From Membranipora membranacea (lineage: Eukaryota > Bryozoa > Gymnolaemata > Cheilostomatida > Membraniporidae): a DNA stretch of 64,000 bases. Below, one piece after another: positions 25,401-35,957 of the stretch; within the stretch, counting starts at the first letter, position 1, and the number at the start of each line of letters is the position of its first letter. The stretch lies in NCBI GenBank assembly GCA_914767715.1, contig OU612075.1:4526001-4590000 (forward strand), given 5' to 3'. The notes under the pieces are model-generated. The model was not told the origin of the DNA. It saw nothing but the letters and a program-made list of their open reading frames with translations, and made no database searches. The translations under genes and the position numbers were made by a program.

Positions 25401-28400
25401 CATTTAGTTACTCCAAACTTGACTTAGTTGATGCCTCCAATTTGAGATGCGCTACTTCCTGCAAAAAAAAGTGTAGTTGATTTTGGAAGCCATCTGAATA
25501 GCAGCCAGTTTCAGATTTCCATTCAAATAATATGTCTGTTTATCTTAGTAGTCCATAATTAACAAATAAAACAACCTTTTCTTCATGTTATACATATATA
25601 ATATATCATAGATATATATATACATATATACAATATATCATAGATATATATATACATATATACATATATAATATATCATACAGGGCGGTAGCTTAGGAAA
25701 AATAGTAGGGGAGGTGAAAGGTGTGAAGTTACTCATGCATGGTCAGGGTCCTGTCTCCATGGCGTTTTAATGATACAAACAACAAATGGAAGTCTCAAAT
25801 GAGCTGATTCAGACATGGAATATCCAATTATCGTGTTTTAAGGCCACTCTATAGAGCATTTTAGGGGAGGCAGTGCCTCCCTGCATCCCCTAGAACTACA
25901 GACCTGTCATTATAAATAATATCTTGTTAACTTTTCAGTGAAGACGACTCCCCAGATAGCTCCGGCAAGCACCTCGCCATCAACGACAACCCATCCAATT
26001 GTACCCTCAACCCGGGCACCTAAAACAACGTCATCACATCCTGGGAGTGGCGCACCGCCTACATGGGCACCTCCTGTCAACACAAGGGCACCTGCAACTA
26101 TGGGGAGTAACGCACCACCTACAAAGGCACCTCTTGTCAACACAAGGGACACTGCAACTCCTGGGAGAGACACACCACCTACAAAGGCACCTTCTGTCAA
26201 CACAAGGGACACTGCAACTCCTGGGGGAGACACACCACCTACAAAGGCACCTTCTGTCAACACAAGGGACACTGCAACTCCTGGGAGAGACACACCACCT
26301 ACAAAGGCACCTTCTGTCAACACAAGGGACACTGCAACTCCTGCCTTCTCCTGCGGCACAAAAGTACCTCTTGACTTCAGCCTAAAATGGCCAGCACTGT
26401 AGGTGGTAACATTTTTTCCCTTAGCTGTTCTATAGAGGACATCGATATGAATTTATGTATCAGTGGTTAAATACATAGCATGGCTATTTGTGGAGATAAG
26501 CCATCAGTTTAAAGCTTAGTGTCAAGATCCAAACAAAGCTTAAAATCTGGCAGCTTTTACGTTATGCATTGATTGACGTCCCAGTAACAACCTTCTAAAA
26601 ATCAAAGATGAGAAATGGGGTCCAGCAACCGGACATATATATCCATACGCTTGTTCAGGGTCAGATATGTTCCCCTCATCTATATAATATATATCAGTGG
26701 TAGAGGACCCCACTTCTATCCCTTAATAAACAAACAGATCGGGCACACACTTGTTAGTGTATGCAACGGAATGATGCTCACTGTAAACTGATTGTGATTG
26801 AAATAATAAAGCACGTCATCCCCCTGTATCTAGGCCTACTCAATCTGAGCAATTGTCCCTAGAGCAAACCTTTTGTTTCAGCCCAATTCATTAAAATTTT
26901 ATTTTCTATTAAATTAAAATTAAACATTAAATTAGAATTTTCTAAAGAACTTAAACTCAAATTCTATTTCTTTTCATGGCTAATATTATATTTTCATTCT
27001 TTATGGAAATTATGCCAATAAAATATTAAAAAAAAATTAAAATGTTGTTTCCTGTCATTTCAATTTCAGTTTTATTGCCAGCTAGATTTTAAACATTTTA
27101 TGCCAACGTCAATGATTTATTCGTGCAATTTATTTTGTAGGAATGTGGTTTGCGCAAAGGTAGAATACACCAGCAAGACCTTCACCAGATCAGTTCTAAG
27201 ACCACAAAGACAATCATATCGCACAACTAGTGTGAAACCCTGCGAGTTATCTCCTCTTAATATCAGGTATTACTTATTGCCCTTCAGTCTGAGTTGTCGA
27301 TGCAAAAAGAGTGCGTTATCCTCTCCTGAAGAACAGGTGATTGCGCCCACAGTAGGCTGCGCCCTACACCCATACTCACCGAAAATCTGGGAAGTTTCAG
27401 ATTAGGCATTTTTATCGCATTTGTGGTGTGCTGACAAACAGTTTTTACGTATGGACCTGGCTAGGATGAACGCTGCAACGGTACCAAATCAGTATAATGA
27501 TTGCTGGCGCTGGAAATATTACTTGACACTATAACCTTGACCCTTTACCAATATATAATTCTTGACCTCCTGCCCTCAGTGCTGTGCTCAGTTTGGGTAT
27601 ATTGAATATAACAACAATGATATATATCAGTGTCCATTGATATCAACTTGCCTCAAAACATAGACGAAAATATTTGAGATTCCGAGTTATTTGGGTTTTG
27701 TGTCCCCCTGGTTAGTTCTGCTAGTATGTTTTTAGAATGTATGTGAAGGTGGGAAGAGAACTACCAGCAGAATGTGATCCTGATGCTGCCCCGATCAAAG
27801 TCACCAGAATATCCTTCAGGTTGGTTTTATTTTAGAAATACACATAACATTGAATTATGTGACTTAGATTATGAGTTTGATTCTGTTGCTTCCATTTACC
27901 AGCAGAAGAGGAGAGCTACTCCAAATACCAAATAAAAAAAATACATATATATCTATATTAAGCTAGGGAGTTTGGGATGTAGCATAGTCTATCCCAAACT
28001 ACCGTTTTATAGGCCTTAATCAATGATGAGACTACATCGGAGTTGTTTACCCTTCTACTGAGAGACCACTGTTGCTTATTAGTGTACATTGGGAAGCAGC
28101 TGTAGAGGCGGGTAAAATGTAATCAAACTCGTTGAAGTTTTGAAGTTTGTTTATTGCCTAAATTGTTATATCCATCCTGTGATAGGTTGATAGCATCGAA
28201 TGTACGGCACATAAATAAAAATAGAATTAAAGGAGTTTGAGCTGCATTAGTTGAAAAATCGCATATACAATGAAAAAAAGGTATTTTGTCTTTTGGTTGT
28301 TCTGCACTTGAATGGCCTGTATTGATCTATTTTTGCTCTACGAGCGGATTTTCTATTTGTATTTATTTTAATACGAAAGTTCAAGGGGTGATTATCGTCG

Positions 28401-30881
28401 TCAGCTATCTTAGTGAAATGTATTATTATCAAGGGGTTCGATTTACATAAAGCTTGTATATCAGCCGCTTCCTCATGAAAATTCTCTGGGCAATACAATA
28501 GAAATATTTATTCCTCACCTTGTGTCTTGTGTTTTGTCGTTGTTTCCTAGCTCACTGCCAAGACTTATGACTAAGCATCTTACTTTATTTCCGAAACTAT
28601 TCACTGCCTAAAATGCCTACTTGCATGATGACGATTGAACAAAGTGTCTGTTTTTGTCATGATACCATGCCAAGTACAGCATCAGTTTTTTACCCTGCAA
28701 ATCTGACAAAACTTTATCATAAGTAATTGTCTTGTTATAACATGCATTGGTCTTTGGATAGTCTTTGAGCATATACTTTTGTCAGCAGAGTTACAGACTT
28801 AAAATGTAAAGTATTTTTAGGTTCAATGTCCTCCCTGAGTCCACCAGTGACCATAGTTGATCATAGTCTATGTATCGTAACAATGGCCCTGATGATAACA
28901 AGACTAATCGGAAAACTATTCGGAAAACTATTCGGAAAACTATTCGGAAAACATTCTGCTACTGGAATGAACTAGACTGCCAATAAAATTTTAAAAAAAG
29001 ACACCTCATCTATGTTTTGCCGGTCTGATTGTTGTATGGTTATCGAGCTAGAAACAGTTAACGGAACATAGACATTTAGTTTATTTTTGTAGGACAGTTG
29101 CTGCCTATGCTGTAGAAAGCTACCATGATTTGCCAAAACCACACTGTGCTGTCGGTAACATGTACTGTAGACCAGGCACTGTTTATATCCGAGACCAATG
29201 CGTGGATCGTGAGTATTGAGTTTTTACCTATTCTCTGCCTTACAATGTAATGCATAACTCGAGGCTAAACAAGCATCTCTTTGGCCAATTGTACTATCAT
29301 GAAAACTTATTCACAAATATACACACACTACAAGACTAATAGACAAACTTTCCGGTCTAAAATTACCCTACATGCAGAACATTTTCATTTTGAATTCCAC
29401 TATTTCACTAATCTCAGTAAATTGATTTCAGGCCTGAACCTAGGCTGATTCGGTAGACCTTGTCCAGTCCGTTGTCCGTTTTTTAGTACAAGACAGGGAC
29501 CAAATCTCTCGAACTATTTGTGCTCATATTTTCATGATGTTGTCAATTTACTTCAGACAAACAAGAAAGTCTTTTTTTTACAATTACTGATAATTTCCAC
29601 TGGTTCCAAGGTCCCTATGGAAAGCTTGTTACAGATTTGTCCCCTTGTTAAAAGGAAAAAAATTAAGCCTGAGAATGATGATAAGTTAAAATAGAAATAG
29701 ATTATTTGCATAACTTAGATGATCTTAGGCGTAGGTTGCAGGAGTGTGGGTGCTTTGTAAGATAGCTGCCTTTGAGAAGTAAATATTAGCTAGAGTTTAA
29801 TTTAGCTAGAGTTTAATTTAGCTTGATCAAGGATCTCTATAGAAAGTAACTAGGTTCAGTATATGTAAGCTAATCAAAAACTCTGAACAAAATACTGAAC
29901 TTTTCGTCCTGCGAAGCCAATATCCCTCTCCCTCCTCCCTCTCAATGATATAATATGACACTTCCAAAGTTTTTGCAAATTAGTGTCAACAATTTCTTTG
30001 AATGAAGTTCCGGTGTCACCCTCTAGACCATGAAATCAAACTGTTTTTGGGGATAAACAGGAACATTAGTGTCAGTATCGCCATGGCGATGAATGTCATG
30101 ATCCAATAATATATCGGTATCTTACGCTATCCCAGCAGCCATCTGCACTTTATATTTTTATTTTTGTATGTATGAATACAACCAAGCCTAGCTTTGCATT
30201 GTTCATGGTGACTGTGACCAGTACGCCGACTTGTGGTCACGCGCCCAGTAAAAATGATTAACTGACACAAGATGAAGGGATGAATATACTGTATGTACCT
30301 CCCCCCCCTCCCCCCCCTCCCCCCCCCCCCCCGCTAAAATCATTCTGCACCATTGGCCACTTCTTCAACATGGGTGATCAAATAAATGTTGTGCAATTAA
30401 TCCTGTAAAGACAGGAGATATTTGGTAATTTAGTGCTTACAGATTCCATCAGTTTTATAATTGTGATACTGTATAACCTGAATCTAGCCAGCCAGCAGTC
30501 TTGGCAGTTCAGACTTGCGATTGTAAGGAGTTAGATTAAAAAGGTATACAAAGCCTCAGACTGAACACATTAAGTCTTAGTGCTCAGACGGCTCAAACAT
30601 GAGTTAGTGACATTACATTATCAAACACTCATGTCAAAAATGAGTGGTTGATAATGTAATGCCGCTAACTCGCATTGGAACCGTCTGAGCACTTAGACTA
30701 GAACACCCTAGCCATCTTCAATCAGGAGGAAGGTGACTAAATTTTTCCCATTTTCTTTACATGTTAACCAGTGGATACAACTACAACTACCCAACGGATG
30801 AGAACGACCACTCTGAGAAGTCCATCAAACGAAGGAGCACTCTTCGACTGGATCAGAAACCAGGTCAACATTATCGGCTAG
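22469..30881 (+). CDS. Secreted two-domain cysteine-rich protein (EMI-like 2)
   Basis: Nine exons: 22469-22560, 22789-22914, 23426-23509, 24355-24461, 25939-26398, 27141-27266, 27736-27819, 29093-29208 and 30772-30881; 434 aa, in phase throughout. An in-frame ATG at 22439 would add ten residues; I chose 22469 for a cleaner signal peptide (ending GLPWPAD). Domain 1 shows VVCTKV, SEPYTR, KPCGL, AECDPD, AYCK and TKCINGY. Exon 5 codes for a Thr/Pro-rich linker with 20-residue repeats (GRDTPPTKAPSVNTRDTATP). Domain 2 shows VVCAKV, KPCEL, AECDPD, PHCAV, MYCRPG and DQCVD. The C-terminus (DWIRNQVNIIG) resembles that of the single-domain paralogue at 11217. Exons of 126 and 84 bp recur in both domains. 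Linker exon 5 ends LKWPAL/NVVC, echoing LPWPAD/NVVC at the signal-peptide junction. EMI-like fold and matrix role are inferred. Poly(A) signal at 30930. Confidence 0.85.
23341..23424. repeat. TATATTTATA simple repeat
   Basis: An AT-only imperfect repeat fills the end of intron 2 and runs right up to the acceptor of exon 3 (TTTATGTAG) of the two-domain EMI-like gene. Confidence 0.75.
23611..23754. repeat. Foldback element in intron 3
   Basis: Ends TGGCCCAGTTTCAACT and AGTTGAAACTGGGCCA form an almost perfect inverted repeat. Inner arms GGTACTAAAAAG / CTTTTTAGTACC continue the stem. It lies in intron 3 of the two-domain EMI-like gene. A looser relative with AACTGAAACTGG ends occurs at about 57680-57966. 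Confidence 0.8.
23855..24060. repeat. Interspersed repeat family R1, copy 2
   Basis: This shares CAGTTAGAACAC, ACACAGGGACTGATCTGA, CTACTAGCATGAAT and GCTACTAGGGACTGG with the copies near 13940 and 46980. It lies in intron 3 of the two-domain EMI-like gene. Confidence 0.6.
24480..24690. repeat. CCAAT-rich foldback element, copy 2
   Basis: Arms with GCTCTGATCTGATTGG, GAAAGTACCT, AGGTACTTTC and TTGGCATTGGCTCTCTCC form an imperfect palindrome starting 19 bases after the donor of exon 4. It is related to 20250-20460. Confidence 0.65.
25681..25906. repeat. MITE family M2, copy 1
   Basis: It starts CAGGGCGGTAGCTTAGG and ends CCCCTAGAACTACAGACCTG, so the ends are inverted repeats with a CAGG terminus. 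Copies lie at 33321-33543 and 35712-35957. CAGGG-type ends are common in hAT elements, but I saw no exact target duplication here. Confidence 0.7.
26110..26345 (+). repeat. 60-bp coding minisatellite
   Basis: Four near-identical 60-base units, the first more diverged, lie inside exon 5 of the two-domain EMI-like gene. Each codes for about 20 residues with the core TPPTKAPSVNTRDTATP. Adjacent units differ at only a few bases (for example GGGAGAGAC against GGGGGAGAC), pointing to recent expansion. Copy number is likely to vary between individuals. Confidence 0.9.
26433..26708 (+). mobile_element. GATATGAATTTATGG MITE with exact 8-bp duplication
   Basis: A copy of the family described at 32300, here from 26441 to 26700, lies in intron 5 of the two-domain EMI-like gene. 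TAGAGGAC flanks it on both sides (26433-26440 and 26701-26708). The internal part is shortened compared with the other copies. The eight-base duplication supports a hAT-type origin for the family. Confidence 0.82.
28903..28953. repeat. Short tandem repeat ATTCGGAAAACT
   Basis: Four consecutive 12-13-base units, the first slightly diverged, lie in intron 7 of the two-domain EMI-like gene. The bases just after (GACTGCCAATAAAA) also occur at 44096, so this may be the end of a small mobile element. Confidence 0.7.
30300..30333. repeat. Poly-C tract
   Basis: A C-run broken only by single T bases lies in intron 8 of the two-domain EMI-like gene. Such tracts are prone to slippage and sequencing error. 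Confidence 0.8.
30573..30699. repeat. Foldback element F1, copy 2
   Basis: Outer arms AGTGCTCAGACGG / CCGTCTGAGCACT and inner arms CATTACATTATCAA / TTGATAATGTAATG form a long hairpin. It ends about 70 bases before exon 9 of the two-domain EMI-like gene. Confidence 0.82.
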
Positions 30882-30929
30882 TGTGTGTTGAGTAGACGGC
30901 TAATTATTTGTATAAAGACAGCGCTTAGA

Positions 30930-30935
30930 AATAAA
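30930..30935 (+). promoter_or_regulatory. Poly(A) signal of EMI-like gene 2
   Basis: AATAAA lies 49 bases after the stop codon ending at 30881. Confidence 0.75.
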
Positions 30936-31185
30936 AGAATACAATTTTCACCTCATATCACTAGCAGTGAGCTTGTTCACTTTTCTATGTACAACCTGGA
31001 AGAGTAAATATTAGCTAGAGTCTAGTCAAGCTATTTGGGAGTGGCTTAATGTTAGCTAGAATTATGATTTGGGTAGCTGAGGCGGGAGTCTAGATAAATT
31101 AAAAACGGTGATTAAATGTTAGCCAGCTTTAAATTTAGCTATTTCAAGCTTTCCTGCTACGAATATTAAACTACTATAATGTATA

Positions 31186-31309
31186 AGTTTAAGTGCTTAA
31201 ACTGTGCCGGGATAGCTGGTAGTAGCATATCATTACCAACCACTTTACACATCCACAGGTGGTGGGGAAGCCGCTACCAGCTTTCCCGACACAGTTTAAA
31301 CGCATGAAC
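31186..31309. repeat. Foldback element F1, copy 3
   Basis: Arms begin AGTTTAAGTGCTTAAACTG and carry GGGATAGCTGGTAG; the right arm gives the complement with a few mismatches. The loop is short, around TACACATCC. It closely resembles the copy at 40815. Confidence 0.82.
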
Positions 31310-32299
31310 TAAAATTGTATAGAACCAAAGATATCTTACTCATTGATAGACATTGCCAGCCATGGCATTACTCTATTAATGCGACGCTAACCAGAAAATT
31401 TCTTAATAATAATCTGAGAATTCTGCAGCTTCTTGAGTGAATGCAGACAAGATTATGTTGAGAAATCATGATGTTTAGGGAAGATGCTGTCGTCATGGAA
31501 AGCTGAGCCGATGTGAAATTATGGAAATCCTTTACGCAATGTTTGGTCTTTGGTTTTTAATGTCAGTATATAGGGGGAAAGGACAACTCCAAACATTAGT
31601 GTGCGATGAATAACACTGCCTATCCTGCTGTCACACTTGGAAAAAATGTATACCGATGTCTTCTAAGCTTGAGAGAACTTAGATGAAGTGTGTCCCGTAG
31701 CCTCCGGCCTTTTGTTTACGGAAAAGAAGCGTCTTGTTTTTATTTTGATTGACTATGATGTAATCGAATCGGACTTCCGACTCTTGTAGCCCTCAAGCAG
31801 TCAAGCACCTCGATAATGTATACAAGACTAAAGAGATGTACTCTAGAACCAGTTCACAGGAACTCGGAGATGTATACAAGATTAGTATTAGCTGATTCAA
31901 GAGGGTTCTTTGTCAGAGTCAATGTTTAACTATGGCTGAATCAACTGCATGATTTGAAGCTTATTATAAACACAAATATAGTGTTGGGTTACTTCATTGG
32001 TATTATGTAAAAAGTGATTACAAATATTGATGACCTTTCTTTCTGTTCCTTCCGTGGCGGATCAGAAAATATTGACCTAGCATTTGTTTGATTTGATTGA
32101 AATTAAAGAATGTTTTCAATATTTGAAAAGGTTTTTATTATGCAACCGGTAGATTTCTAATTGGACCAGGGCCAAACCGACTTTGATAATTTTTTAAGCT
32201 AGCGTGGCGTCTGACACTTTTGAATAGTCCCTGGACAGCAGTGCATTCTAATTTGTCTTTCTCTTTCTTGCCCTATGTACCTTTCACAAGCTTTCATCC

Positions 32300-32627
32300 C
32301 ATTGATATGAATTTATGGATCAGTGGTAAAATACATAGCACAGCTATTTGTGGAGATATCCCATCAGTATACAACTTGTGTTGTGTCAGGATCTAAATAA
32401 AGCAAAAATCTGGCAGCTTTCACGTTATGCATTGATTGATATCTCAGTAACAACTTTTAAAAATCTGGCAAGCCGCTTGACAAAAGTCTACAAGATTCAG
32501 CTATATAACATTTTGAACTTGTGGACCAATCAAAGATGAGAAATGCGGTCCAGCAACCATACATGGATAGCCATACGCTTGTTCAGGGTCAGATATGTTC
32601 CCCTCATCCATATAATATATATCAGTG
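32300..32627 (+). mobile_element. GATATGAATTTATGG MITE, best full copy
   Basis: The 328-bp element has imperfect inverted ends, CATTGATATGAATTTATGGA and the complement of TCCATATAATATATATCAGTG. Flanks TTTCATCC and TTTCATCT look like an 8-bp target duplication with one change. Other copies lie at 26433, 53160 and 59020, with partial copies at 14428 and 58561 (reverse). No coding capacity; probably a non-autonomous hAT-type element. Confidence 0.82.
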
Positions 32628-33320
32628 TTTCATCTTGAATTTTGACATTGCTCAATCCCTTGAGGATGTATCTATGGACAAGCCCATATGAGATGTAGAC
32701 TCTTTGATCTGAAGTATTTCTGGAGATTCTGTCAATATTTGGTAATTGTTGGGATCCATTGATAACATTCTTGATACAGGTCATGTGCGGATTAGCAGGG
32801 ATCAGTCTTTTGTTGTCAACGTCTCATTTTACCCTTTATGATTGAGCAGCACTTGATCAGAAGTGGACTCACTGTTATTACCTATGACATCACACATTTA
32901 AGTTTAATGGAGACGGAAATTGGATCACTGCGTATAAAACATATGGCATCAGCAATGAACTAAACTAGTTCATTGGCGTCAGTATAAAAGCTAAAAAAGC
33001 TTGAAGAATTGAATTGAAATTTTGAATTTTCGATCTGCTTCTTAAAGTCATCATCATAATTAATTGAGAGTCAGTAAATCTGAAGATGTCAGGTGACAGC
33101 ATGTGGAGTTAATGTAGTGTGAGGTTTGTACTATTAAAAGTTACATATTTGGGTTTCGAATGCACATTAAAAATAGTCGACATAAAGAAGCGGAATGAAC
33201 ATTCTCAATTACCCTTTGTTGGAAATTTAAATATACAACATACATAGCGCCTTGACATTCACAGCGATATCATCGCAACATACGGATTCATCAGGCGTGA
33301 GGGAAAAGCCTTTCGATCCG

Positions 33321-33543
33321 CAGGGTCGTAGTGTAGAAAGAATGGTAGGGGAGACAAGTCAAGCGTCAAAGCGTCACCAAGAGGGGTGCTGTAAGCTCAT
33401 CCCCTAGCACATAATTACTAAAATGTTAATCGCAGTGGAGCCAATTCTGACACAGCTTATTCAAATAAAGTATTTTAAGGGCACTATATTTAGCTTTCTA
33501 GGGGAAGCAATGCCTCTCTGCCTCCCCTAGAACTACAGGCCTG
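33321..33543. repeat. MITE family M2, copy 2
   Basis: It runs from CAGGGTCGTAGTGTAGAAAG to CCCCTAGAACTACAGGCCTG and is about 75-80% similar by eye to 25681-25906 and 35712-35957. Confidence 0.7.
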
Positions 33544-35711
33544 AATTCCCTTCAGAAATACAGCCCTATGTTTCTCACATGCCTTTTGGTTACAAATGAG
33601 GTGTAAAAAATCCATTGAGCTGTTCGAAGATTTCAGGCTACTGTGTATCGCGAGTGTAATAGTCGACAAGTCTCAAGAATTGTGTGGGCATAAAAGACGG
33701 TCTCCGATATCGGAATGCAATCTATGCTATTTACTACTCGTATTACAAAAAGAGTATTTGCACAAACCTGACTTTTACTTTGCGATCTGAAAAGAGAAAT
33801 ACCTTATTACTGGCCATTTCAAAACATTGCGAGAGTTTTATAATTAGTTGGTGCAAGGCTGGTGCAAGGTCGGCGAATGATTCTATTATGCAAGAGTGAC
33901 AAAAAATTCAATCTGTCGCAGCGTTGGGTTGTGCACGGGAAGTTAATTTCTGTTCTTTGTCTGGCCTTGAAGTCGGTGCTGTCTAGTTGAATAGTACTGG
34001 AATTAGAAGAATAGCCTGGATTCTTTTCTTCCAATATCAGCGGATGTGTGGGGGCAGGCACAGGATAATGTCTTAAACCTACGATAGGATTTGATGGTTT
34101 TTTTTGTACTTTATCGTTGATGAGATCGAGTCTGCAGCACTGGCTACACTTTTTTGCAGGATGAATCATCAATGAATTGAGTCGCACCAATTGTTGAGAA
34201 CCTCTCGGCTGTTTACATTTACTCTCATAACCGCCCGCCTTGCACTGCTTTTCTGAATCGGGATTTCCCATTCAAAATTCGCTGTGAATGGCCTAGACAC
34301 GTGACCAAATGAGTGCAGAAATTTTCGAAGCGGGCTCTCGCGCAGAAACTGCGCGTACGTTTAGTGCATTAAACCTTCGCCTTCATTACACTGATATTAC
34401 ACAACCTTAGGTCTCTTCCATTGGAAATTCCTATTCAATTCCAAAGTGCTTAAAAAGTCAGAATCAGTCTGGCGGAATGTTCCTATTTTAGAACCCTCTG
34501 ACGGAAGAGTTATCCTGGATAATTGAAATTTGTAGACTTTCGACTGCGTGTCAGAATATCGCCACATGTTGCTATCTATTTTTCAACAGACTAGTAATGT
34601 AATTAATGATTGACATTTTCATCAATTTCTTGTGTCCGCAATGACACTTAGCCCGTTATATAATCTCACCTTTTTTTACGCCAGCGTAAAACTAAATTTA
34701 GTTTCACGATGTCTGTTGCACCGAACTCTTCCTGGCTAAGATAATTGACGTCGGAATTTACTCATCATTACTTTACTCAACTTTGACACATTGCTAGCAT
34801 TCAAACATTGAAGCGTACAGGTGTCGGAAGAGCATCTGGATTGAAAATTTAACACAGTTGTCTCTCATTCTGTTTTTGAATTGCATGTGTAAAAAATTCT
34901 TAGAAAAATTCCTGTTGTAAAAATTTTGAGTTAAACGATGCCGATGTAAAGTATTCTTTCAAATAGCGCAATCGGTTTGCAGGTTTGCTATTCATTGCCA
35001 GGCAATTGGTGCGTGATTTCAAGTTTTGAAGAGAGAGAGAGAGCATTCTTCATTGATTGTTCCAGCTCCCAGCACCCTCCAATGTATTACTTCATGTTAC
35101 TCAGCTGCCAGTATACAAAATAGCACTCGGTGTATAAATATCTCTTTAAGGAAAGTTTGTTGTGATAATTGTTTTTCTTTCCTCTTTGAGAGCAATGTCT
35201 CCAGTCGTGAAACGTCAGACCCAAGGTCACCAGATTTCGGGGGTTGTTGACAAACAATTTCAAAGAAGCCATAATTATTCCCAGTGTCAAATTTCAAATG
35301 TTGAGTCGAACATCCTCCTAAATTCAAAAGTACAGAAGATGATTTTGATCAAATCTTGGCTCTGTCACCAACACAACAACTTTAGCACTTGTCCGAGCGA
35401 GCGAACTGTTTGTTGATTTCTTATACTACCTTATATGGAGATTTGAAAATAAACAAGTTAACAAAAAGTTAATTGGTTTGGGGGAGGAATTCCATAGTAA
35501 TATTTCACAAGAAGAAGCAAGAGTGGCGTAACATTTCATCAATCTTTGTTTACGGAAAGTGTGCAACAGCTATTACTACTAAATCAGTAATAGTTGATAA
35601 AAGTGTGCCTCATTGGATTTCCTCCAATTAAGTATTGAAATATCATCATTTAGTTTACAAACAGCTTTTGATCTGGCGTTTTGAAAGGCCGAGCGGTTGT
35701 GGGGGCAACTC

Positions 35712-35957
35712 AAGGGCCGTAGTTTAGAAAAAATGGTAGGGGAGGCGCGAATCCTTGAGGGTGTGAAGAAACACCAGGTAGGGTATTGTAAGCTCCTCTT
35801 GAGTCCTCAGTGCCCAGCCTCCAATGTGTATTGGAATAGAAATAGCAAATGGAAGTCCCGAATGAACTGATTCTGACATGGAATATCGAATTATAGCATT
35901 TTTAGGCCATTCTAGGAGAGGCAGAGCGACCCTGCCTCCCCTAGAACTACGGGCCTG
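35712..35957. repeat. MITE family M2, copy 3
   Basis: It runs from GGGCCGTAGTTTAGAAAAAA to CCCCTAGAACTACGGGCCTG. Flanks GCAACTCA and AGCTCTCA are only loosely alike. The minus-strand open frame of about 100 codons here comes from the repeat and is not a gene. Confidence 0.7.

Noticed and set aside
25910-26359. Minus-strand repetitive frame of 149 codons, and a second plus frame at 25999-26385
   Set aside because: Both are shadows of the 60-bp coding minisatellite. Only the frame at 25939-26398 fits the flanking splice phases.
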